Source: Bacillota bacterium (GTDB lineage Bacteria > Bacillota > Clostridia > Tissierellales > Sedimentibacteraceae). Taken from it: 5,730 nt of DNA. The translations under genes and the position numbers were made by a program. How positions within the stretch are numbered: position 1 is the first letter of the stretch; the number at the start of each line of letters is the position of its first letter. Below the pieces are notes generated by a model. It was given only the letters and a program-made list of their open reading frames with translations, was not told the origin of the DNA and ran no database searches. Positions 1 through 5,730 of this stretch are shown piece after piece. Location: the NCBI GenBank assembly GCA_023425285.1, contig JAFACY010000054.1:1-5730 (forward strand). Reading direction: 5' to 3'.

Positions 1-1427
1 AAGTTATTGCGGATGCTATTGCCAAGGCAAATGAATATGCAAAGGAACACGCAAAGACATCAAACGGTATTTCTTTGATACTGGATACCACCATGCAGTC
101 GCATTCCCTTGCGATTACCCTCAGCAGAGCTGCTCTTAGCAATCTTGTGAGTTCCGGAGTAACCGGGTTTGAAATAAATGGTGTGGCAGTTTCTCTCAGC
201 CTTGATCTTGAAGCCCTGAAGGAGATTTTGAATCAGAGCTCGGGAGATGTAACTATAACCATTGCTCCGGCTACAGGGCTTTCCGAACAGGCACAGTCAC
301 TTATGGGTAATCGACCTGTGTACAATGTAACCATAAGCTATTTCAGTGACCGCAAGATTGTAAATGTCAGTAGTCTTGGCAACGGAACAGCCACTCTTTC
401 CATACCTTATATACCAGGCGAAAATGAAGCTGTGGGTTATCTGTTCGGCGTATATGCGGATGAAAGGGGTAATGCAAGACGCATACCCGGTTCATCTTAT
501 GATACCGACAGCAGGTGCCTGATTATCACTACAGACCACTTATCGATATACGGCGTAGGTTATACGGAGCCGGGTGCAAAATTCATCGATATTTTCACTC
601 ACTGGGGGAAGGAATACATTGATTATGCAGTCGGACGGGGATTGCTCTCCGGAATTTCGGATACTTCTTTTGCACCGGACACCGCAATGACGCGTGGAAT
701 GCTGGTTGCTGTACTAGGAAGGACGGTTGGTGTTGATAACTATGAATACACTGCAAGCAGCTTCACCGATGTGCCGGCGGACAAATATTATATGCCATAT
801 GTGGAATGGGCATATAAAAATGGCATTGTCAGAGGTACAGGTAATCAGCAATTTGAACCGGACAGGGCCGTTACACGTGAGGAAATAGCGGTTATCTTCG
901 CGAACTATGCCAAAGCTGTAGGCTACAAGCTGCCGGCGGTACGCGAAGCGGCTGCATATGCGGATGACAGCAGCATAGGCACCGTCTATAAAGACGCTAT
1001 TACAGAAATGCAGCAAGCGGGTATTATGATGGGAGACAACGAAAACAAGTTCAATCCAGGGTCAAGCGCAACACGTGCCGAAGTTTCCGTCATGCTTTAC
1101 CGCTACATCAAGCTTGCCATTGATCCTGCCACAGCACAGGACTGGACACTGAATGATGCCGGACAGTATTTCTACTACAGAGACGGAAAGGCTCTGTCCG
1201 GTTGGAATGACATCGACGATGCGAGGTATTTCTTCAATGTTGATTATACCTTAAAAACCGGTTGGGTTAAGGATGAAGATAAATGGAGATATTACTCAGG
1301 CAATCAGATGTACAAAGGCTGGAATGATATCGGAGGCAAATGGTATTATTTTTATAAGGATGGCTTACTTGCAATAAATGATACTATTGATGGTTACGAG
1401 GTGGATGAAAACGGAGTCAGAAAATAA
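1..1427 (+). CDS. SLH-domain surface protein with C-terminal cell-wall-binding repeats (5'-truncated)
   Basis: This is the C-terminal 474 residues of a secreted S-layer-type protein. The frame is open from base 3, so the TTG at 75 is not a credible start; the true start and signal peptide lie upstream. Visible residues 1-185 are a beta-rich module, with a 'TTDHLSIYGVG' end typical of the region preceding SLH domains in clostridial surface proteins. Three SLH domains follow, at about 194-246, 254-309 and 319-371. Their TRAE-type motifs read TRGM, TREE and TRAE, so the first is degenerate. From about 380 come four aromatic repeats (WYYF/GWND type) resembling choline- or glucan-binding repeats, ending in DGYEVDENGVRK. 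SLH domains are known to bind secondary cell-wall polymer; the repeats may add a second wall or glycan contact (inference). The module that would show its activity is missing. Sampled lines are about 47-50% GC, above the following genes. It ends 23 bp before a terminator hairpin. Confidence 0.9.
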   Translation, partial: VIADAIAKANEYAKEHAKTSNGISLILDTTMQSHSLAITLSRAALSNLVSSGVTGFEINGVAVSLSLDLEALKEILNQSSGDVTITIAPATGLSEQAQSLMGNRPVYNVTISYFSDRKIVNVSSLGNGTATLSIPYIPGENEAVGYLFGVYADERGNARRIPGSSYDTDSRCLIITTDHLSIYGVGYTEPGAKFIDIFTHWGKEYIDYAVGRGLLSGISDTSFAPDTAMTRGMLVAVLGRTVGVDNYEYTASSFTDVPADKYYMPYVEWAYKNGIVRGTGNQQFEPDRAVTREEIAVIFANYAKAVGYKLPAVREAAAYADDSSIGTVYKDAITEMQQAGIMMGDNENKFNPGSSATRAEVSVMLYRYIKLAIDPATAQDWTLNDAGQYFYYRDGKALSGWNDIDDARYFFNVDYTLKTGWVKDEDKWRYYSGNQMYKGWNDIGGKWYYFYKDGLLAINDTIDGYEVDENGVRK

Positions 1428-1450
1428 GAATATATTGTAATTGAGATGAA

Positions 1451-1478
1451 AACTGAGAGGAAGTGATTCCTCTCAGTT
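1451..1478. terminator. Bidirectional intrinsic terminator between convergent genes
   Basis: A perfect 12-bp inverted repeat (arms 1451-1462 and 1467-1478) encloses a 4-base loop, GTGA. On the + strand the stem is followed by ATTTAC. On the - strand it ends in TTTT and then CATCTC. T-tracts are therefore short on both sides, but the stem is strong and lies between two converging genes. The recQ TGA stop (1473-1475) is inside the stem. Termination in both directions is inferred from this position. Confidence 0.85.
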
Positions 1479-3638
1479 ATTTACATCCACCTTGCATAGT
1501 GCAAATTTAATTTCTGTATATGTTATTTCCGGCGGCAGTGATTCCTTGATCGGTTTTAGCTTGTCAGTTCCCAGTTCCATATACTTTTTTATTATCAGTT
1601 CTTCATGCTCTTTTGATATAAAATCATGGAAATTAATTTCATAGCCCAATTTTGCACAATCAACCAAATGTCCCTCAACGGTTTGAGTGTTAAGCTTCCT
1701 TATGGCTGATATGTCTGTTATGGATTTTCCTTCCTTGTATAGCTTATAGCTGACATCCCTTGTGTCCTCTTTGTTCTTTCCGATGCTTTTACTTTTCTCT
1801 TCCGCAGAATCAGCAGAAGATACAGCAGTTTCAGCTGCAGTCTTTTGGATATTGTTTTGCAATACATAGCCTTTTATGATTTCGGTAAATTCTGTACCGT
1901 ACTTTTCGGCTTTCATTTCACCTACACCGCTTACATTTAAAAATTCCTGTTTATTTACGGGATATTTCACACACATATCCCTCAATGAAGCATCCGAAAA
2001 TACAATGAAGGGAGGGATTCTCAGGGAATCAGCAGTCTCTTTTCTTTTTTTCCTCAATATTTCAAACAATGAGCTGTCATATGTTGATTTATCGCGGACT
2101 TTATCAGCTTTATTGCTTATCATCTTCTTTATGATAACTTGTTGGTTACCCTTAAGTGTAAGATAGCCGGAGGGTGAAATATTTAATGTGGGATACTTAT
2201 CACCGTTAATATTTATATATCCGTCAGAAACCAGGTAAGAAATCAACTCGTTCAAAGTTTCGCGGCTGTACTCCTTCATGATTCCGTAGGTGCTTAATTT
2301 GTCAAAGTTAAGTGATCTGATTTTAGAATTGTTACTGCCCTTCAACACATCTATAACCATATTCATGCCAAATCTTTGTCCTGTTCTGTAAATGCAGGAA
2401 AGTATTTTTTGTGATTCCAGAGTAATATCGGTGCTTTCTATATCACTCAGGCAATTGCTGCAATTGTTGCATATCTCTGTATCATAACTTTTGTCAAAAT
2501 AACTTATTACAAATTTTCTTAAGCATTTATCGGTGTTGCAATAGTTGATCATTTCCCTTAGTTTTTCATATTCATTTGATTTATCCGGACTTTCACTGCT
2601 GTTCTCTATAAGGAAATTATTCATCACTATGTCAGCAGGGCTGAATAAAAGGATGCAGTCTGCCGGCTCACCGTCACGTCCTGCTCTTCCTGCCTCCTGA
2701 TAATAGCTTTCTATATTTTTAGGCATGTTGTAATGTATAACGTATCTTATGTCTGATTTGTCTATTCCCATACCGAATGCATTCGTTGCAACTATAATAT
2801 TGGCATTGTCATACAGAAAATCATCCTGATTTTTGCTTCTTTCCATGTCACTGAGTCCCGCATGATATTTTACTGCGTTAAAACCTGCGCTTACAAGCTT
2901 GCTGCAAACCTCTTCGGTAGTTTTTCTCGTGAGACAATAGATGATACCGGGCTTGCTTTTGTTTTCCTCCGCATACTTCAAAACATAAGGCATTTTTTTA
3001 TCGGCGCGCAATACATTAAAGGTTAAATTTTCTCTGTCAAAGCCCGTTGTTATTTCAAAATGATTTTTCAGACCTATTAAATTTACAATGTCTTCTTTGA
3101 CAGAGGGTGTTGCGGTAGCTGTAAACGAGGATATAACAGGATTCTGACCTAAACCTCGCAGCTCCTTGATTTTAAGATAGCTAGGTCTGAAGTCATGTCC
3201 CCATTGTGAAACACAGTGAGCCTCATCAACGGCAATCATGGATATTTTAATGTTTTTGATTAATTCTATAAAGCTTTCGCTTTCCAATCTTTCGGGAGCC
3301 ACATAAATGAGCTTGTATTTATTGTTTTCAGCTTCATAAACAATTCTTCTCAGTTCACTTAATGACAAAGAGCTGTTAATAAACGCCGAAGGAATATTCA
3401 ATTGCTTCAGGGTATCAACCTGATCTTTCATCAACGAAATGAGAGGTGATACAACTATGGTTGTACCCTCCAGCAGCATGGCAGGTATCTGATAGCAAAC
3501 AGATTTACCGCCACCTGTAGGCATTATGGCAAGAACATCTCTGCCCGTCATAATATTTTGGATAACTTCTTCTTGTCCGTTTCTGAAGGATTCAAATCCA
3601 TAATATTTTTTTAATAATTCCAAAGCACTGTTTATCAT
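1473..3638 (-). CDS. recQ: ATP-dependent DNA helicase RecQ with C-terminal helix-turn-helix extension
   Basis: RecQ is a superfamily 2, 3'-to-5' DNA helicase that unwinds recombination and stalled-fork intermediates in the cytoplasm. The 721-aa product shows Walker A PTGGGKS (40-46), DEAH (138-141) followed by the RecQ aromatic loop HCVSQWGHDFRP, motif III SFTATATP (171-178), and motif VI QEAGRAGRDG (314-323). Zinc-binding cysteines are at 372, 390, 393 and 396. An RQC winged helix lies at about 403-505 and an HRDC domain at about 520-592. A charged, Ser/Ala/Lys-rich linker follows (593-625), then an extension at about 626-715 resembling the helicase C-terminal HTH (HTH_40-like) domain. E. 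coli RecQ (about 610 aa) lacks this extension. The ATG at 3638 is chosen because GGAGGT precedes it by 4 bases; the longer TTG start at 3698 lies upstream of the predicted transcription start. All catalytic motifs are intact. It is apparently monocistronic. Confidence 0.96.
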   Translation of the reverse strand: MINSALELLKKYYGFESFRNGQEEVIQNIMTGRDVLAIMPTGGGKSVCYQIPAMLLEGTTIVVSPLISLMKDQVDTLKQLNIPSAFINSSLSLSELRRIVYEAENNKYKLIYVAPERLESESFIELIKNIKISMIAVDEAHCVSQWGHDFRPSYLKIKELRGLGQNPVISSFTATATPSVKEDIVNLIGLKNHFEITTGFDRENLTFNVLRADKKMPYVLKYAEENKSKPGIIYCLTRKTTEEVCSKLVSAGFNAVKYHAGLSDMERSKNQDDFLYDNANIIVATNAFGMGIDKSDIRYVIHYNMPKNIESYYQEAGRAGRDGEPADCILLFSPADIVMNNFLIENSSESPDKSNEYEKLREMINYCNTDKCLRKFVISYFDKSYDTEICNNCSNCLSDIESTDITLESQKILSCIYRTGQRFGMNMVIDVLKGSNNSKIRSLNFDKLSTYGIMKEYSRETLNELISYLVSDGYININGDKYPTLNISPSGYLTLKGNQQVIIKKMISNKADKVRDKSTYDSSLFEILRKKRKETADSLRIPPFIVFSDASLRDMCVKYPVNKQEFLNVSGVGEMKAEKYGTEFTEIIKGYVLQNNIQKTAAETAVSSADSAEEKSKSIGKNKEDTRDVSYKLYKEGKSITDISAIRKLNTQTVEGHLVDCAKLGYEINFHDFISKEHEELIIKKYMELGTDKLKPIKESLPPEITYTEIKFALCKVDVNN

Positions 3639-3642
3639 CCGT

Positions 3643-3648
3643 ACCTCC
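3643..3648 (-). promoter_or_regulatory. Ribosome binding site of recQ
   Basis: On the - strand this reads GGAGGT, followed by a 4-base spacer and then ATG at 3638. It is the only strong Shine-Dalgarno match near the 5' end of the frame, and it fixes the start 20 codons inside the longest possible frame. Confidence 0.85.
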
Positions 3649-3688
3649 GTATTAACTGATACAACCGGGACTCGTAGTATTTGAATAT

Positions 3689-3717
3689 AGTATAACAATT
3701 AAAAGTATATATTGCAA
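3689..3717 (-). promoter_or_regulatory. Sigma-A-type promoter of recQ
   Basis: On the - strand, TTGCAA (-35, 3717-3712) is separated by exactly 17 bases from TATACT (-10, 3694-3689). The expected transcription start is near 3682, giving a leader of about 44 bases before the recQ ATG. No LexA-type box overlaps it, so sequence alone suggests constitutive expression. Confidence 0.75.
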
Positions 3718-3768
3718 TAAAGCAGGATGACAAATTAACAGATAACTGTGAATAGTAACTATAAAAAA

Positions 3769-3797
3769 TTGTAAAAATGAACTTGTTGTATTATAAT
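3769..3797 (+). promoter_or_regulatory. Sigma-A-type promoter of the rightward operon
   Basis: TTGTAA (-35, 3769-3774), a 17-base spacer and a perfect TATAAT (-10, 3792-3797) lie in A/T-rich DNA. The expected transcription start is around 3804, about 25 bases before the ATG at 3829. The promoter is divergent from that of recQ, with about 51 bp between the two -35 boxes. It probably drives the 348-aa gene and, by read-through, prsW and the MerR gene. Confidence 0.75.
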
Positions 3798-3828
3798 AAA
3801 ATATAAATATATAAACAACGGAGAAAAA

Positions 3829-4875
3829 ATGAATATTGACTTTTTGAAACAGCTATTATTTTCGTCAAGGATAGACGAAGTAAGAATATTAGGAAAAAAT
3901 AAAGAAATTGATGGTGTTGTATGCAATATAGCAGCCTTGGTTCGATATGGCAGGGAGCTGCGCCTTATAATACTGGCATATGATGAGAATTTTCAGAATC
4001 AAATTGAAGAAAATGAATTATATGAGCGCTATGTGAAACCACCTGACATGATGACAAACAGAATGAAGATGAAAGGAAAGGACAGCATTAAGGAAGTACA
4101 ACCGTTCAATGCTTTGAAAAGTATACATATCGGTGACGTAGAATTTGAAGTACGAGGATGGGAAAGAAGACGTCTTAACGATCAGGAGGGTGAAGGTATC
4201 CTGATTCTGTCTGAATTATTGAGAAACGGCTGGACTGCTGAGGGTATAGATTATCAAAACCTAGATATGATTTTTTTCCAGAGTATTGAATTAGGCGGTG
4301 ATTTTGATAAGATACCGGATTTTGGGGACACATCCTTACATTTTGTTAAGGGTAATGATATAATTACTCATGTGGCTGAGCTTCCGGTTACTCTTACTGT
4401 TGACGGAGAATACCATGATAAGATATGGTTCAAAAACAAAGAGACAGGTGCTGAAAGTTGGGTTCAGATAAATAGGGTTTATCTCATGGATATGTGGGAG
4501 GAGATGGAAAAAACTTTCTCTGACCCGAGACTTCTGGAGCAAATGACCAAGGAAGAGCTTGCTGCGGCAAAAAGGGATTTTGAAGAAAAATTTGAGGATA
4601 TTTGCTCCAAGGGCATGTTCTATCCGGCTATAGAATACGAATGTGAGGAAAATATTTCACTTCAGTTTTATACGAAGAGCCACCTTGATTCAAAAACTGC
4701 CAGTAAAAACGGAGGTATCGGGTTCATTATAAAGCCTGAAAAAGCAACGGGAATTTTGGGTATGAGGCTGAAAAGCTCGATTATACAGGAGCCGGTTTTA
4801 TCAGATACGTCTGTTATAGAAGCAGAGCTGTTTCAGTATTTTGAGACCGTTTCTCTTGATGATATCGTGATATGA
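3829..4875 (+). CDS. Uncharacterised 348-aa probably cytosolic protein, first gene of an operon
   Basis: I do not recognise this family. It is a credible gene: it has a near-consensus promoter upstream, GGAG at 3820-3823 five bases before the ATG, and a full-length frame. There is no signal peptide or membrane segment, so it is probably cytosolic. The N-terminal part (about 1-110) alternates hydrophobic strands and charged stretches, with a Met/Lys-rich patch at 74-84. Residues 120-215 look mixed alpha/beta, with an acidic, aromatic middle. Residues 220-260 form a charged, probably helical segment (MTKEELAAAKRDFEEKFEDI) with some coiled-coil character. The C-terminal part (about 262-320) appears beta-rich and includes NGGIGFIIKPEK. 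Cysteines occur at 32, 259 and 272, with no obvious metal motif. I see no nuclease, ATPase or DNA-binding signature. It ends 61 bases before prsW on the same strand with no hairpin between, so co-transcription is likely. Confidence 0.85.
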   Translation: MNIDFLKQLLFSSRIDEVRILGKNKEIDGVVCNIAALVRYGRELRLIILAYDENFQNQIEENELYERYVKPPDMMTNRMKMKGKDSIKEVQPFNALKSIHIGDVEFEVRGWERRRLNDQEGEGILILSELLRNGWTAEGIDYQNLDMIFFQSIELGGDFDKIPDFGDTSLHFVKGNDIITHVAELPVTLTVDGEYHDKIWFKNKETGAESWVQINRVYLMDMWEEMEKTFSDPRLLEQMTKEELAAAKRDFEEKFEDICSKGMFYPAIEYECEENISLQFYTKSHLDSKTASKNGGIGFIIKPEKATGILGMRLKSSIIQEPVLSDTSVIEAELFQYFETVSLDDIVI

Positions 4876-4911
4876 TGATATGGATGATTGATTATACGAC
4901 AGCTTATAGAT

Positions 4912-4917
4912 AAGGAG
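4912..4917 (+). promoter_or_regulatory. Ribosome binding site of prsW, unusually far from the first ATG
   Basis: AAGGAG is the only Shine-Dalgarno-like sequence before prsW. It is 19 bases from the ATG at 4937, much more than the usual 5-10. An in-frame ATA at 4925 sits 7 bases after it, the ideal distance. The site is probably functional; which codon it serves is uncertain. Confidence 0.65.
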
Positions 4918-4936
4918 AATAAACATACAAAAAAAT

Positions 4937-5647
4937 ATGAGATTGAATTTATTTATTACCGCAATTACACCGGGTATAGCCCTGGGATTGATATTTTATT
5001 TGTTTGACAGACATGACAGAGAGCCTATAGGGATGCTGCTGAAGGTGTTTTTCATGGGGATGATTTCTGTTATTCCGACGATAATAGTGGAGAATCTGCT
5101 GATGAGTTTTGACTTTTTTGGGGGGTTATTGGGAGTTTTCTATGTAGCCTTCATCGTTGCGGGACTCACGGAAGAATTTTTTAAGAGACAGGTTGTACTG
5201 AAGTATGTATACTCAAATCCCGTTTATAACGAAAAGCTTGACGGTATTGTTTACTGCGTTATGTCTGCACTTGGATTTGCAACGATTGAAAATATAATGT
5301 ACGTTGTATTCAGATTTTCTGACGTCGAGTCAATAGGATTTTACAGGGCAATTTTATCAGTTCCGGCGCACATGCTTTTTGCGGTAACGATGGGCTATTA
5401 TCTTTCCCTTGCAAAATTTGCATCAACACCTGAGGAGCACAGCCGCTTTTTAAGAAAATCATTATCGGTACCCGTTATATTGCATGGAATTTTCGACTTC
5501 ATTTTAATGTCTGAAATGGTGTTGCTCATGCTGTTATTTATTCCGTTTGTAGCTTATATGTGGGTCACGAATTTAAAAAAATTAAATGTGTATTACAAGG
5601 ATTCAAAATATTACGCAAACATAGACTTGGACAACGAGCTGCTTTAA
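4937..5647 (+). CDS. prsW: PrsW-family intramembrane metalloprotease
   Basis: This 236-aa polytopic membrane protein belongs to the PrsW family, related to CPBP/Abi-type membrane proteases. Diagnostic sites are present: an N-terminal DRHDREP segment (24-30), EEFFK (79-83), GFATIEN with E118, a His in PAHMLF (H145), and HGIFDF (H183, D187). The conserved Glu and His residues are thought to form the active site in the membrane. About seven hydrophobic segments are visible, and the last 25 residues form a polar tail. In Bacillus subtilis PrsW makes the first cut in the anti-sigma factor RsiW; in Clostridioides difficile a PrsW acts on an anti-sigma factor for lysozyme and peptide resistance. No sigma/anti-sigma pair is in this window, so the substrate is unknown. 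The ATG at 4937 has a badly placed ribosome site; an in-frame ATA at 4925 would add four residues (I/M-Q-K-N). A TAG at 4907-4909 rules out a much longer N-terminus. It lies between the unknown 348-aa gene and a MerR gene 21 bases downstream. Confidence 0.9.
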   Translation: MRLNLFITAITPGIALGLIFYLFDRHDREPIGMLLKVFFMGMISVIPTIIVENLLMSFDFFGGLLGVFYVAFIVAGLTEEFFKRQVVLKYVYSNPVYNEKLDGIVYCVMSALGFATIENIMYVVFRFSDVESIGFYRAILSVPAHMLFAVTMGYYLSLAKFASTPEEHSRFLRKSLSVPVILHGIFDFILMSEMVLLMLLFIPFVAYMWVTNLKKLNVYYKDSKYYANIDLDNELL

Positions 5648-5668
5648 TATCAGCTAACAGGAGAAAAT

Positions 5669-5730
5669 ATGAAAATCGGTAAATTTGCTAAAATGCATAA
5701 TGTAAGTCAGGATACAATACGCCATTATAT
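5669..5730 (+). CDS. MerR-family transcriptional regulator (N-terminal fragment, cut by window end)
   Basis: Only 20 full codons are visible: MKIGKFAKMHNVSQDTIRHY. This matches the start of the MerR winged-helix DNA-binding domain: 'IGKFAK..NVS..TIRHY' covers the first helix-turn-helix and the conserved R-[HY]-Y before the wing. AGGAG (5659-5663) sits five bases before the ATG, which supports the start. The gene begins 21 bases after the prsW stop on the same strand and is probably co-transcribed. MerR proteins typically activate promoters with long spacers in response to a ligand bound by the C-terminal part, which is outside the window, so the signal cannot be named. The 'RHY' rather than 'RYY' form is common in clostridial members. 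Confidence 0.85.
   Translation, partial: MKIGKFAKMHNVSQDTIRHY

Noticed and set aside
714..1016. 100-codon open frame on the - strand inside the surface-protein gene
   Set aside because: It is antisense to the conserved SLH domains, has no domain character and is best explained as a coding shadow.
1876..2166. 96-codon open frame on the + strand inside recQ
   Set aside because: It lies opposite the RQC/HRDC coding region and has no recognisable protein features.
3779..3789. GAAC...GTTG inside the spacer of the rightward promoter, resembling a LexA (SOS) box
   Set aside because: The Gram-positive LexA box needs GAAC-N4-GTTC. Here the gap is two bases and the second half ends in G, so it does not fit.
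4336..4542. 68-codon open frame on the - strand inside the 348-aa gene
   Set aside because: Short antisense shadow with no ribosome site support and no domain.
4858..4893. Repeated GATGATAT/GATGATT units around the end of the 348-aa gene
   Set aside because: Short, irregular and partly coding (Asp-Asp-Ile). It looks like low-complexity A/T-rich sequence rather than a functional repeat.
4881..4910. Possible separate promoter for prsW (TGGATG, 18-base gap, TATAGA)
   Set aside because: The -35 is poor and the -10 would overlap the region right before the ribosome site. Chance match in A/T-rich DNA is more likely than an internal promoter.
4903..4914. CTTAT-AG-ATAAG palindrome overlapping the prsW ribosome site
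   Set aside because: The loop would be two bases and the stem is all weak pairs apart from one C-G, so a stable regulatory hairpin is unlikely.

Overview
The window looks like chromosomal DNA of a low-GC, Gram-positive clostridial bacterium. Three things support this. Every complete gene except prsW has a well-placed purine-rich Shine-Dalgarno site. Two promoters match the vegetative sigma-A consensus with exact 17-bp spacers. The gene set (an SLH-domain surface protein, a RecQ with a C-terminal extension, a PrsW-type membrane protease and a MerR-type regulator) is typical of Clostridia. A cellulolytic Ruminiclostridium-like lineage is plausible, but this is only an impression from the protein sequences.

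Layout: (1) Bases 1-1427, + strand, hold the 3' end of a large secreted surface protein. It has a beta-rich module, three SLH domains and a C-terminal run of choline/glucan-binding-type repeats. (2) Bases 1451-1478 form a perfect 12-bp hairpin that terminates this gene and the convergent recQ. (3) Bases 1473-3638, - strand, encode a complete RecQ helicase of 721 aa (helicase core, zinc-binding, RQC, HRDC, C-terminal helix-turn-helix extension). (4) Bases 3639-3828 are a divergent regulatory region with one promoter for recQ and one for the rightward genes. (5) Bases 3829-5730, + strand, look like one operon: an unrecognised 348-aa probably cytosolic protein, a PrsW-family intramembrane protease whose initiation site is odd, and the first 20 codons of a MerR-family regulator that runs off the window.

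The surface protein is anchored to the wall and RecQ works in DNA recombination and repair; nothing links them beyond position. The rightward group (unknown protein, membrane protease, DNA-binding regulator) could be a small signalling unit, but no sigma/anti-sigma pair, the usual partner of PrsW, is visible. I found no CRISPR array, insertion sequence, tRNA, rRNA or clear riboswitch. I do not see convincing evidence of an entirely new system; the most useful leads are the prsW start and the uncharacterised gene in front of it.
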